Below are positions 44,251 to 57,629 of a stretch of 64,000 bases of DNA, piece by piece. The first letter of the stretch is position 1; the number at the start of each line of letters is the position of its first letter. The notes beneath the pieces are model-generated. The model was given only the letters and a program-made list of their open reading frames with translations, ran no database searches and was not told the DNA's origin. Origin of the DNA: Cordilura impudica (Eukaryota; Arthropoda; Insecta; Diptera; Scathophagidae); NCBI GenBank assembly GCA_963682025.1, contig OY821520.1:3023305-3087304 (forward strand), given 5' to 3'. The position numbers and the translations under genes were made by a program.

Positions 44251-45493
44251 TTTTTTTTTTTCTTTTTAATACTTTCATAGTTTTCATGTGGAACATTAAG
44301 GTTGGAGATTTTTATTGGTTTGTAAGCTATATTTTTGTTTATGAAGTCAACGTGAATTGATTTGCTTTCATTTAGTTTTATTCTCCAAGTTTCTGTCCAG
44401 TAAACTATCGTATCAACTACTGCTTGTAGATTTCTAGTCGATTCTATTTCGTCGTTTCCTATTGACAAAATACAAGTATCATCAGCGAAAGCAGCTAGTT
44501 TACTGTTGATTCGCAGTGGTATAATATTGGACCAAGACTACTGCTCCAATCATTTTTAAATTTGAGTATGCTTGACCCTGTTTGACTTTAAAAAATCTGT
44601 CGTTCATATAAGATTCCAGTATATCTGTATATTGGATTTCAGCTTGTCGTGAAGTCCTTTATGCCCGACTTTATCGAAAGCTTGCGCTACGTCTAAGAAG
44701 ATTGCGGAACATACCTTCCTTTGTTCTAATGTTTCTTCTATTGTATGTGCTATGCGGTACACTTGGTTAATAGTCAAGTGTTTTTCCCGGAAACGAAATT
44801 GATGAGGAGGTACCAATTGTTTAATAGCGATCATTTCTTTTAATCTTCTTGCAAAAAGTTTTTCAAATAATTTTGCCATTACAGGAAGGAGAGATTTGGG
44901 TCTATAAAACTTGACTTTATTGACACTTTTTATCGACTTTTGGATCATTATTATTTCTGAGACCTCCCAGGGAAGGGGAATTTATTTTAAGTTTAAACAT
45001 GCGTCATAATGTTTATAGAGCTTTATAAGGAAGATTTTCAAAATTTTAGTACACACAGAAAAAAGATTGGTTAGAATTCGGTTACAACTAGAAAAATTTG
45101 TTAAAGTAATTAGAACTTTTCTTGTAATTCTTGAATATTTAAAAATAATATAGATATTCTATTAAAACGATCGTCTATTCACAATTATTTAAAATTAAGA
45201 TATCTAAATACAACAGCAATATTAGTTACGTGATGTAGTTAATTGATGGAGCCCAATAGATCAAAGAATAAAATGCTTTTGTGCTAAAATTGGCGACTGC
45301 AACTATTAATTCTATTATAACAACATTTTTCAAACCGAAAATGCTTTAATAAATATTGTAACAAATAATTAGTTAGAATAATCGGTTGTAATAACCGATA
45401 GCAAATTCTATGAATCAATTTCTGTTGTAAATACCAAAAAAGATAAGAATATAATTAGCCAGACCGAATTGTTGATTAAATTTGTCATTTGTC

Positions 45494-45736
45494 AAATAAA
45501 ATAAAATAAAATAAAATAAAATAAAATAAAATAAAATAAAATAAAATAAAATAAAATAAAATAAAATAAAATAAAATAAAATAAAATAAAATAAAATAAA
45601 ATAAAATAAAATAAAATAAAATAAAATAAAATAAAATAAAATAAAATAAAATAAAATAAAATAAAATAAAATAAAATAAAATAAAATAAAATAAAATAAA
45701 ATAAAATAAAATAAAATAAAATAAAATAAAATAAAA
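45494..45736. repeat. (AAAAT)n pentanucleotide microsatellite
   Basis: About 48 uninterrupted ATAAA units with no substitution that I can see, unlike the other low-complexity tracts here. Confidence 0.95.
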
Positions 45737-46769
45737 GAAACTAATAAATAATTGCGATAATTAAATTTTATATTTTATAATCATAACTGTCAAAAAGTGC
45801 TAAATTATTGTTCAAAATGGATGATTATGGAACCTGAAGATGTTGTTCAGTTCCCATGGCATGTGTTTTTTTTCCTGGTATTTATGGTTATAGTTTAGAA
45901 AACCTATCTGCCAATCAAGAGCGTACTATTCTTCCCTGTATCAAAGATACATACGTACAGATATTCAGAACGTAGTCTGGCTTTTATTTCGGTGGCAACT
46001 TGTGTTTTAGCAACACAAATTCAACGCGTTGTATGGCACTCATGAAGATTATGAAAATTCCTCCAACGTCTGTATTATTGCTACAAATGTTTGAGAGGCA
46101 TATATAACCTGAAACCTTGTTATCTAGTTGGGTCAGCACACCCAGTTATAAGCAGGTATGATTAACCGCAATACTGTATGAACGAATAAAATCAAATTTT
46201 TGTGTTAAACTAGGCACATGAACAGTTCCAAGATATATTGAATGATCCGACCAGATCCAGGATGTATTTAAGAAACTTATCACTATTTCTTTTTTTAGTT
46301 ATTATGTCACGAAGGCAGAGGTTGTTGTAAAGTCGATAATCATAGCGAGGAGATTAACATTATTATGTAAGTAATAAGTTTGTGCCTATATACCTTTTAT
46401 TATTTCGACCGATGACACAAAATCACCTTTTCTTCACTTGTAATAAAACTATCGTTCGCAAAAACAATTATACTAATTAAATAACATTTTATGATACAGC
46501 CATATAAATATGTTACAAAGTGCATGTGTTGGCCTAGATCAAATGTAACTGTTCCCTATGAGCTTGGTTTAAATAAACTTCCTATGCGTTCGAATTGAGT
46601 CGAGATGATTTGAAATCGATCGAAAAATAACAAATGTATGTCCTTTTTCACTCATAGTATCCACAGTCTCCCTGGATGTATAAAATATTTGATCTAATTC
46701 AGTAAATATCTTAAAAAAATATAAATAATGTTACCTAATAAATGGATACAGCCTTAATAATAATATAAA

Positions 46770-47126
46770 CTAGCAGATTCCAGCGCTCGAAATTCGAGTG
46801 TAATTTCTAGGCAGCTTTATTTTTCAACTTAGCCAATTCACAAACCAACACTTTTATTATGAATGAAGATAACAAACTCATTAACAAATACATTAACAAA
46901 TTTAATAAAACACACACAGCATATGTATAATTTTTTTATGTATGTGTTAGTAGCAACTTTAAATGCTATTTACTCAAAATAAAGGAAAAAATTTAAAAAT
47001 CAGTAAATCTGCAAAATGGCTAAAAAGAAATACCTTTCAAATAATATACGTTTGGTTAAAATCGGGATAAAACGGTAGAACAAAACATCGGTCACAAGAA
47101 ATCGCCTAGCCTATTGATATTATAGA
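46770..47126 (-). mobile_element. Non-autonomous Helitron, copy 6
   Basis: A|CTAGCAGATTCC at left, CTCGAAATTCGAG hairpin, ending CCTATTGATATTATAGA|T at 47126. 357 bp. Nested in the 5.5-kb transposon. Confidence 0.92.
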
Positions 47127-47304
47127 TTTAATAATAATAATATTTACTCCTTTAGAATGCACTGTGGCCGGATTTGCCATATTTTTGGCATAAAGTAAAA
47201 ATTTTCATGAATGTATTTTCTAATTTTTGCTAGATATTCTTAAATTACATAGTCTTACTACGGCTGCAAACTGCAATGTTCAATTAACAGCGGTTTTTTT
47301 TTTA

Positions 47305-49768
47305 ATCAAAAATAGAGGAAACTTTTTCTAAACTTCGTGCTACTAGGAAATTGACACAAGTGAACAAAAAAATTTTAAAAAATATGGGAAGTGAAGGTCA
47401 AGGTATGTAGAATGTAAATTATATGTAATTTAATGTCAGTGTTTGTCATGTGGTAATTATGTGAATTATATGTGTTAAGTGTTATAATGGAGAAAACCTA
47501 ACCAACTTGACAATGCCTCGTAGATCGAAAACTAACTTTCTGCCAACTTGTGCCAAAATGTATTTATTTACGAGTAATTAGAGTCTGCCTATTTTAATAC
47601 GTTATTAACGTTTTTTGCCCAATTTTGCCCATTCTCCAAATATTTTGGATTTCCCAGTGAATTTAGTTTTTAGCCGTTTAACCTTGCTACAGGTTTGGGT
47701 GGATAACAAGCGAAATGCAAACGCTGTTTCAAACTGGATATTTGAATAACTTGGCACTAAAGGTATAAGTATTGCTAAAAAAAGAGATGTTTTGAAAAAA
47801 ATTAGGAGTTTTGAACTTTATATCAAGAAAAAATTACCAAAATTTAATAGAACTATATCTACTTTTAAAACTAAACATGCCAAATGGCTCTCATCGACTA
47901 TGATGATCAAACTTGATAACAAAAAAGCAGAAACAAAACAGCGAAATCAACTAATAATATGTCCACGCCTGGCATATAAAGATGCGGGAACACGGCTTAA
48001 GAGAAAGTTGGCATCCGAACTAGCAGAAACCCACGAACATGACACAAGTCTGCTTGTACATGCTGCCACGGTATCAGCAAAAAATCCAATGAAAAAGATA
48101 CAGCATTTATTTTAAAGGAATCACGGCTTACTTCAAATAGACCAGCTGAAATAAAAAAAAAAAATTATTTTTGAATGAACCGATCTCTCTTACACCAAAT
48201 GAAGCTCTTTCATTTTTTCTGGAAAATTCCTTAAGTAAAAGACAATATATTAATATGAGAGAAATAAATAAATTGCACTCTAGTAATAAATACCCAAGTT
48301 ATGACAAAGTAGTGCAAGCTAAATTAAAATGTAGACCAGCTGGAATAATTGTAACAGAAACCGCTGCGCAAGTTTCTTTGCAAAATTTGCTAAATCACAC
48401 TGCCAGTCGAATACTACTTTTGCAAGAGGAAGTATTTGCACAATATCCAGAAATAACTGATGTCATGCTAGTCCTAAGTTATGGATTTGACGGATCAACT
48501 GGACAGGCCATATACAAAAAGCGATTTCAAGGGAATGAACCTTCATCAATGGATCAATCACTATTTGTAACAACAGTTATTCCACTAAAAATAATAGATA
48601 AATTGGGAAAGGTTTTGTGGATGAATCGTACGCCTCAGTCTGTACGATTTTGTAGACCCCTTAAAATGGAATTTGCTAAGGAAAGCAAACAACATATTAT
48701 TTCAGAAAAAAACAATCTGGGCATACAAATACAAGAATTGATGCCATATATATTCTATTTTTAATGAAAGAAATATTACGATTTCTTATAATCTGAATAT
48801 GACCCTTATAGATGGCAAAGTTTTGAACTAACTCGTGTCAATCGTGTCCAATCTGTGGTGCTACTGCAAAGCATTTTGTGAAAACTAGAGACATTAATTC
48901 GGAAATATTTAAGCCAAAGTCTGGTACCCTGAATTTCGGTGTCAGTCCACTTCATGCTTGGATACGCATACTGGAGTTCGTATTAAAAATTTCTTACAGG
49001 ATTGGATTAAATAAATGGTAGATAAGGGACAAAAATGAACAGGAGGTGAGGAAGACTCGTAAACAATCAATACAGAAAAAATTAAGGAAAAAAATGGGAC
49101 TACTTGTGGATATGCCAAAACAAAACGGCAGTGGAAGCACTAATGATGGTAATACTGCAAGGAGGGCATTTTCAAATAAAAAGTTATTTGCATCCATTTT
49201 GGAATTTGATTTAGGTGTTCTTGAACATTTTCGAACAATTTTAATAGCAATTTCCTGTGAATATAAAATTAATGCCCTTAAATTCCATCAGTTCTGCGAG
49301 AAAACTATGACATTATATATGTCTAAGTATCCATGGTATCCGATGTCGCCAACAGTTCATAAGATTTCGGTTCATGGTTCCCAAATTATAGCTGTATCTC
49401 CTGTTCCTGTCGGATGCCTCGGCGAAAATGCTTCAGAAGGGCGCAATAAGATTTATAAAGAAGATAGGAGATCTAATGCACGCAAAAATAATCGAGTTAA
49501 TACTATGGCGGATGTGTTCAATAGGTCAACGGATTCTTCAGACCCTTTACTTTCCAGTATTTTTATTAACAGAAGATTAGCCATATCAAAAAAAAATATA
49601 TTGCCAAAGGAAGTCATTGCGCTACTTGAGCTCCCTACTTTTGATACTGACCTAGCAAATTATGTTACCGATAATGATTCTGATGAGCAGGACATCGAAT
49701 TAGATTATGATTCTGATAACGAAAATTTATATGAATTTGCGGTTGAGTTAGATGTCGAAGATGATTAA
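47305..49768 (+). pseudogene. Transposon gene with RAG1/Transib-like blocks, intron-containing, broken
   Basis: Coding pieces: 47305-47402 (KLTQVNKKILKNMGSEG), a likely intron, 47692-48115 (VWVDNKRNANAVSNWIFE, then KLPKFNRTISTFKTKHAKW), 48174-48764 (LSYGFDGSTGQAIYKKRF, then WMNRTPQSVRFCRPLKMEF), and 48838-49768 (CPICGATAKHFVK, GVSPLHAWIRILEFVLKISY, MPKQNGSGSTNDGNTARRAF, ASEGRNKIYKEDRRSNARK, MADVFNRSTDSSDPLLSS, and an acidic tail). 'FDGSTG', 'NDGNTARRAF' and 'ASEGRNK...NARK' resemble, from memory, the first Asp, 'NGNFARKL' and final Glu (ASEGNESGNK) blocks of RAG1. The column I align with the second Asp holds Trp. Stops at about 47753 and 48115, and others near 48800-49012, show decay. It may instead be an uncharacterised insect transposon family; transposon origin is safer than the RAG link. 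Confidence 0.6.
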
Positions 49769-50870
49769 ATAAATTCTTAGTTCTAAGTCTGAAAAATATT
49801 TATGTGAGTAAATTGTTATTATTTTTTATACATATTATGGTAATATCTGTTTTCTTAGCTTACAGATTTGGGGATATATAACGCATGCTTATATTCCAGA
49901 CGTTAAATAAGAAACGTTATTTAGCTAATTAGAACATCTACCTGCAACTTAGCTTTATACGGACGGTAAGAGTGGGCGTGGTCGTATCGATCTGAGAATT
50001 TTAATATTTCTTAATAATATCATTATTAGTATATGTACAAATTTACAGCTCTGTAGCATCTTTATTAGACTTTATGCCAAAAAAAATGCATTTCCGGCCA
50101 TAGTGGAATGTTAGCAGCCGATATACAAAAGAGGATAATATATATAACTTTAAACTGGTAATATGAATTCAAAACCGTTTATACAGTGAAGCCAAGGATA
50201 ACTATCTGATTGTTTTTACCAAATGAGATATGTTTTATTTATTTTAATGTAAAATGTATAAATTGTTTAAAATTAAATACTGAAAATAAATTATTATTAG
50301 TTTTGATTTTTATATTTCGTATGGATTAGTAAAAATCCCAATTAATGGTTGCAACAATCAATAAATAAAATTAAGAATTCCTTTGTATCAACTGAATATC
50401 ATAAATCAGACAATCGAATTTATATATTATGTCTATTGGATTTACCATTGTAGGGTAATATGTGTCATATAATTCAGTAATTACAACAGAATATTGCGAT
50501 AGTACATGGGAGTACGAAAATTCGGTTGGCAACAAATTCGGTTGCAAAAACGAATCTGTTTCCTGTGTTTATTAAATCAAAACCAGGACTTTTCCGGCCT
50601 TAATCTTATTTATTTTGTGAATGGTTGTATATCTTTAGACTCTTCAACAGTTGGTGGCGAAATTTCATATTTGTCAGCATAATTTTTTGCCCAGAAACCA
50701 TTGTCATTTCTGATATGGGGGTTATGTACAGTTGAATGTTTTAAATTTTTCGTTTTTTTCCATAATGAGTAGTCAGTAACTACTTCAAATACAACACAAA
50801 ATTCTCTCGAAAATCAGTTACATTGAAAGCTCTTTAGTTAAGCTCTATGAACAGGTGAATCTTTGTATTT

Positions 50871-53403
50871 TTATTTTTTTTTTTTATTAATTTCTTAAGT
50901 TGACCAAACTATTTAACAAAAGAAAGTCAAAGTCATAAGAAATCAAAATAACACACAGACAACACATGTCTGAATAATTTAATAAATTCCATTCATATGA
51001 ACCATACACACATAGAAACAGAAAAAACAACAACCTTGGTTTCCATTTCGTTTGAAGATTTTCTATTTGTTTTTTAGTTTATTTTATCTTTTTAGCCGCT
51101 GGCAATAAAAATTACTAAACACGAGTACGCAGATGAGTTTTGATGCTTTGATATTTTGAAGCTTAACATATTTTATTAGTGTATCCATCCACCTGATACA
51201 AAAGTTAATGTCAAAAATTTTTGGCATGCAGTCAATTCAATATTAGTTGGAATCTATGATAATTTTTAATAGTGTTGAAATAAAATTATATAAATATGTA
51301 GCTACAGTAAAACTAAATGTTATAAATTATAATAATATGTATCAACAAAAAGTTATAGTTTTTTATGAAGTTTATTCCAAAAAGAACTCAAATATGTGGT
51401 AAATTAATGTCTTCCAAATCCGAAGTAAAAGGACATTTTACCAAGAGGCTATACGAAATCGATATAATTGTTATTTTGATCTCGAAAACGTGTTCCAGTT
51501 TGTTTCCTAAAGTGCGTGGGTAGAGAAGATGGAAGCATATACTTATTTCTACAAATCATAACTACCTTGTAAATATTCTTAATCAGATCGGTTTCTGGCA
51601 TGTCAGCTTCCATCAGTGATTATATTAAACATTGTAATAATTATGTTATAATTGATTATATTGTTTCCATAAGAGGTTCGAAACTGTGGTTTTCACGCCA
51701 TAGAGCTTTCACGTTCTATTAATCTCAGAACCTACAACACTAGCAAACAAACCAATCGTTATTTTTCAATATTTAGATTATTTATACATTTATGCTTGTA
51801 ATTTTCACTATTCTCAGTTTCGTAACCGTTATTCTCAGTTACAAATGTTGCCGGAGAGCAAATTTTTATTTAAGTTTTTGTTTATCGTCATTAAGTTTTT
51901 GGTTATCGTCATTTTTCAGAGAGTTTTCAATTAAAATTATAATTAATATGCAAATTTTAATATTGTTTTTAATAGTGCGTGGGGTTTTTTATTTTAAGTT
52001 TTGATATTAAAAATTAACATCTTTTCTGAAAAATATACATAAAATGTGCATAGGGGCTCAATCGACCCATTGGTATAGAAGGTTTATTGTGACGCCATCT
52101 AGCGAGACAGCAACTAACTAAAAACATTTTCGCAACTTAGATTTCATATCACGCGAATTAAAAGCCAATAGGTTTAGTAGTTTGACTGTTTTGATTCCTC
52201 AAACAAATGCATCAAGAATTTTATATAAAACAAATATTTAAATGATTGATTAAAACCATTTCGAGGACCTTATTCATATGAAATAAATTTTTTTTCATTA
52301 AAAATTATTATTTTTGTTGTGTGAACTTAGTTATTTGATTGAAATTATTTTTAAATTAATTTTTTATCATTTCCCGCAGAAAAAAAACGAAGTTTTTAAT
52401 TTCTGAAAAATAACTTTAAAAAAGAAATTGGTAAAATTTCACTTTTACCAAAATACAAATAAAATTTTGTAATGAAATTCTACCGGAAGTACACACGTCT
52501 ATATCCAAAATGACATGTAAGTAGCTGATCAATGAATGAAACGTGTTTAAATAAAAAAATAAAAATTTGGAAAAAAAAAATTAAACTTACAAACATGTTA
52601 TTTTTGACACAACCGATAATTGTTTAGACAGCACAAATTTAATTTAATTAATGAAGAAGAAAAATGAATGAAAGTTTAAATGCGTGACAATAATAAAATG
52701 AATTACATGTCATTTTTACTACAATCATTCAATTAAATGTTAATACAATGCCAACAAACAAACAAGATAATCTAAAACACAATCAAGTCCGAACAATTAA
52801 TACCCTCCCTTATATGTATTATATATTTAAGGTCATTTAATAAAAAGTGTTAAACGATTTAGTGATATTGGGGAGGAATTATATTCGCATGATATTTGAC
52901 TGCATTTATTTTGTAACATTGTTTTTTACATTCCAACAGATAAGTTAGTTCCGTGCTAATTTGATATAGAACATGGTAACTACAAGTACCTATCATAGCA
53001 ATTGTATGGACCATTCAATTTTATATAACAACCTGTATCACATATTAATTAGCCTAACCTATTTCATAGAGTTGTGCAGCATACAAGTACGAATTTAAGA
53101 AGCGTGTTCAAAAAGAACACAAATACAGTTCACACTCTTTATAAATAATAAGAATGAAAATATTGCTTCAGGAAACAATAACTGAAAGTTTAGGCAGAAA
53201 CACAACAACTACAATTAAATATGGAAATATTATTTTCAGAGATTTCAAAGCATTCAATTGTTTGATTTCTTTGTCCCATATATCTCGCACATATCTAAGT
53301 ATATATATAAATATATATTTGTAAGTATATGGGAAACTTCAATATGCCGCTATAGAACATAATAATTTTATTGAAAGGTTAAATAATGCATAAATGAAAT
53401 AAA
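50871..53403. other. 2.5 kb intergenic, nothing recognised
   Basis: No repeat family of this window and no coding features. The frame at 51792-52004 is hydrophobic and AT-driven. Confidence 0.45.
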
Positions 53404-53689
53404 GCAAGTAGGAAAATTATTGTCGGTCTAGATCGACTATATGATACTCTATACCATGCGTTTAGAGGCCCTATCTCTTATGTCCAACTATATATTATAT
53501 ATAGGAAATAAGCACAAACCAAATTTGAGAGGCTTTGTTGCTAATTTTTGATGTGTAAACATCTATACGCGCAGGCGGGTAAAAATCTATTTCACAATAC
53601 AATCATAAAAACAAAGTATGAAAAAATCGGTGTGACTTATGATTGTATTGGTGAAAAAATTATGATATGTAATAACCTTTTTGAAAATG

Positions 53690-54479
53690 CACAATGACAA
53701 ATGAAAATTGGAAAATGAAAAATAACAAATGAAGAATTAAAAATGAAAAATAAAAAATAACAAAATGAAAAATAAAAATTAAAAAATAAGAAATTAAAAA
53801 TTAAAAACGAAAAATAAAAAATGAAAAATAAAAAATAAAAAAATTAACAATTAAAAATAAAATAAAAAAATGTAAAATAAAAATTGAAAAATAAAAAATG
53901 AAAAATAAAGAATGAAGAATGAGAAAAAAAAATTAAAAATAAAAATTAAAAATATAAAATAAAAAATAAGAAATGAAAAATAAAAAACGAAAAATGAAAA
54001 ATAAAGATTGAAAAATAAAATATTAAAAATTAAAAATAAAACATGAAAAATTAAAAACAAAAAATGAAGAATATAAAAATAAAAAATTAAAAATTAAAAA
54101 TAAAAAAGGAAAATTTAAAAATAAAAAATGAAAAATAAAAAATTAAAAATCAAAAGTGAAAAATAAAAAATAAAAATAAAAATAAAAAAAATAAATAAAA
54201 AATAAAAACTGAAAAATAAAAAATTAAAATCAAAAATCAAAAATGAAAAACAAAAAAAAAAAAACAATAAATGAAAAGTAGAAAATAAAAAATGAAAAGT
54301 AGAAAATTAAAAACAAAAAATAAAAAATTAAAAATTAAAAATAAAAAATTAAAATGAAAAATAAAAAATAAAAAATGAAAAATAAAAAATGAAAAATCAA
54401 AAATATAAAATAACAAATGAAAAATGAAAAACGAAAAATTAAAAATAAAAAATGAAAAATAAAAAATGAAAAATAAATA
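53690..54479. repeat. AAAAATR heptamer array, left half
   Basis: Units of AAAAATG, AAAAATA and AAAAATT with irregular order. Reverse frames such as 53851-54060 give Phe/Leu/Ile-only strings and are not genes. Confidence 0.9.
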
Positions 54480-57400
54480 AGTAAGAGTGTTAAATTCGGC
54501 TGTGCCGAATCTTTGATACCCTCCATTTCGGTTTGAGTATTGATAGTAAATGTAAACAAAATATTGGAAAAAGTAAACAATTTGTTAAACTTTATACCAA
54601 ATTATTTCAGCAAATTCTTTGGGTTGGTTTTCAACTTTTCTATTATTTCGGTGTTTGCTTTTTGGTCACCGTGGTTGCTGATCGGCATACATTTAGGTTA
54701 TATACCTATATGCATGCGTTTCCGGTTATATGACATAACTTCTCGCTTAATTTAGTTTTTGCTAATTAAATAGCTCGCCCTAACCTCCATTGCAAAGGTC
54801 ATGGTTGTGTAGGGTGTCTACATGTATTAAATCCTGCTAATTGGAGGTGGCTGTATAGTTTCTTTTAACTGGCCAAATATTTCTTCATTGCAGCGATATA
54901 GGTCGGATGGAGTAACAAAATAATAACCAAAAAAAGCTCTCTCAACTTTTTTATTAAAATATTGCCATATTTGGAAAACATAGAGAATAAATTTATAATA
55001 ATAAATAATCAAATTAGGGATGCCAAGCGCAAAAAACCAAATGTCCCAAACATTTTAAATAAAATAATTTGTTATCTATATTTTCTGAAAAACTTCAAAT
55101 TTTCACCCAAAAAAAAAAAAAAATGGTGAAAAATAATATATAAATAACACTCTCATCAAATTGCGTTTATTTATGTTACAATTTTTGTGTTCGAAATTCT
55201 TAAATATCATTTGAGGTTTTCTAAAATTCATTGAATTTAAATCAATGTTTTCTGTAGTCCGATTCTGTAAATTTCAACGATCCGACAATCGCAAAATATA
55301 TAGACAGCTATTATTGTTTGCACTAAGGATTAAGTGATTCACTAAGTACAAACATCTTAACGACAGTCGACATCTCTATTTTTCTATTTATTTAAATTGT
55401 AAACGAGTGGCATCTCTGTCAAAATAAGCGAAAAACACAAAGAAGAATAAAAAAAAACAAATTACTTCGTGTTTGACAGGATGATTTTATCTTTATGTTT
55501 AATATCTTTATATTTTTACTAATATTTCTGTTTATTTATTTGAAAATGAAATAATGAATTGAATATGCTATTTTTTTATTTATATAAAAAAGTTTTTTAA
55601 TTAACGCAAAATATTTTCACTATTTTATGATTTTTATTTATGTAGGACGACATTTCAATCTAAAAATTTAAGTTTTTATCGATTAAATAAACAACACAAA
55701 AATGGTTGTCGTTCAGATAACAACAACAGCTGACTTTAACAATAGCGAATATCGTTTAAAAATTTTACTTATAATTTTGCTTTTCTTTTTTAACGATTCG
55801 ACAATCGTTAAAAGAAGTTACTGAAAAGCTATTAATTTCTCCTGAATGCCAATATTTTTTTTTAATGTAAACATTTTTTAAATGTAAACATATTTGGTGT
55901 TTTCTTTGGAATTTCAATAATAAAATTTATATATTAAAGATGCAATTGATGTCTTCTAAATTTAAAATTATTATTTCCGACGTTTTGATATGATTTTCTG
56001 AAATTCAGTTAATATTTTCTAATTTATAATTGGAAATTTTAATTCCAGTTGTTAGAATGGATATTTTCTAAAATTTGAATGGAAAATTTAAAAAGTGCAA
56101 TTTTGTAGTGATGTGAATAATAATGCTTTAGTAATTATAAACAATTTTTAAAAATTAGATGTAATCGCAATCAGATAATTTGTAGGTAAAGCAGTATAAT
56201 AATTCTATATAACTATGTAGAACTGTTTTGAAAGCAAAAAACTCATTGATGAACTCGGTAACTCTATTTTGTAAAAAGACAACAAAAAGTTAATATGCCA
56301 AACTTATGTTCATATTTGTAAAAGAATAATGAAAAAACGTATGAAATAAAAGACCAGCCCGTGTATACTCTTAACATTGTTCTGTATGATATCCAGTTGA
56401 AAATATTGACATTCATGTTAAAATAGAAATAACTATTGCAAAGCTAATTAGAACAAAAATTGTGGCGCCATCTACTGCGGCATAGTCACGCTGAGCAAAA
56501 TGAAGTGACACTCTGTTAATGCAAAAGAAATGTATTTTCCCCACAACAAAATATTGCAGAATTTTATGTAAATAAAATAATATACCGATTTATTTCTAAC
56601 ATGCAGTTATTATGGATATACATATATAGAATATATGAATATATGTATATTATTTGTATTATTTAATATGTGTACGTATGTATATGTAAATATTACACAC
56701 AAAAAATACAACATCAAACGTTATTTTTGAGTTTTTCTCTTTAAATAAATTAATACCTAAAAATTTTTTTTTTGCTAAATTTACATTGTTTTTTTTTTTA
56801 TTAACAACTAGGTATTTTAGCATTATCTGCTTTAGATGCTGGTGAATTTTTACTCCCTTTATATTAACTCGTAATGTCTGCTTGTCGAAAAAATTTTGGA
56901 TCGATTTTAACCCCTTTCCCGTGACCCAATCGATCTGAAAGTTTGCAGCCAGGCTCGTAGCAATGACAGAAATGATCTAGTAAATTTTTTTAGTGATGCC
57001 AAAACAATGGAAATTTTTCTACCAGAGTTGATAAAAAAATGTACAAGGGGTTAGTTTTTATTATATTATTACCACAACGACCAGCTACGACAACAATACA
57101 ACACTTATAATAACAACAAGAACAATATAGAAACATCTTATTTTTAATTTTTTTTTTTTTAATTTTTCAGAGATTTCCCTGGACCTGTTCCACCGATTTT
57201 AATGATTTTTGAAACAGAAATCTTCGCATGAATTTGGTGAATCATTCTCACTAAAAATGATCACCTTAGCTATCCTATTGAGGGCGTAACAAGAACAACA
57301 TAGAAAATTATATTTTTTCAAGACTTTTTTTAGTTCTTCATTCAAATCTCGGGCCCTAATTGACAGATTTAGACGATTTTAAATAGCAAACTTCTCAGAA

Positions 57401-57626
57401 TGTTAGTGAATCATTTTTTATGTCAACGAGCACCCTAGCTACCCGATGGATGCCGTCATCGTGATTTCCACAGACGGACAGACGGACAGACGGACATCGC
57501 TATATCAACTCCGGTTGTTATAAGGATCACAAATATATATATTTTATGGGGTCCAACATTTTTTTTTCTAATTTTTACAAACGGAATGACAAACTTATAT
57601 ATACCCTCTGCACAGAGGGTATATAA
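54480..57626 (+). mobile_element. Family B element, 3.1 kb copy
   Basis: Starts 'aagtaagagtgtt' and ATTCGGCTGTGCCGAAT (7-bp stem), then 'gataccctcc'. Ends with the GACGGACAGACGG tract at 57475-57493 and palindrome ATACCCTCTGCACAGAGGGT at 57601. Interior includes the 17.5-kb-type repeat at 54640-54850 and a TTTTAACGATT/AATCGTTAAAA hairpin at 55787-55814. No coding sequence that I trust; the size suggests further insertions. Confidence 0.6.
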
Positions 57627-57629
57627 AAG

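Larger units (their letters stand above)
45053..50568 (+). mobile_element. 5.5-kb DNA transposon of uncertain superfamily, inserted in a retroelement
   Basis: Both borders are set by the host retroelement: its reverse transcriptase reads 'DLI' up to 50569 and resumes 'TKILK' at 45052. At these borders lie ACACAGAAAAAAGATTGGTT (plus) and, inverted, ACACAGGAAACAGATTCGTT, 17 of 20 positions alike. TTA follows the right end; the left end has TAC, so any target duplication is blurred. Inside are the broken gene at 47305-49768, an (AAAAT)n tract and a Helitron. The segment 46214-46285 (AHEQFQDILNDPTRSRMYLR) could be another exon. Less the Helitron it is about 5.16 kb. Confidence 0.75.
42860..50870 (-). 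mobile_element. Jockey-like non-LTR retrotransposon, minus strand, split by two insertions
   Basis: Three coding pieces join into one reverse transcriptase. 50870-50569: KKTKNLKHSTVHNP and IRNDNGFWAKNYADKYE, then 'KSPGFDLI'. 45052-44251: TKILKIF, MIQKSIKSVNKVKFYRPKSL, FEKLFARRLKEMI, CSAIFLDVAQAFDKV, FADDTCIL at about 44490, and the tail to NLNVPHENYESIK. 43290-42990: LKVFNDF-type sequence and the block IQRFQNKILRDVVNAPWYVS typical of Jockey C-termini. Family A lies between pieces 2 and 3, and a 5.5 kb transposon between pieces 1 and 2. The FADD box is intact, but frames are broken and the 5' end is missing. Confidence 0.85.

Noticed and set aside
53851..54060. Reverse open frames made of Phe, Leu and Ile (also 54335-54580 and 57806-58057)
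   Set aside because: They are translations of the A-rich 7-bp array; no codon other than simple-repeat products occurs.
55787..55814. 12-bp hairpin TTTTAACGATT/AATCGTTAAAA as a regulatory site
   Set aside because: Lies inside a family B element among many related decayed inverted motifs, so it is more simply part of the repeat.
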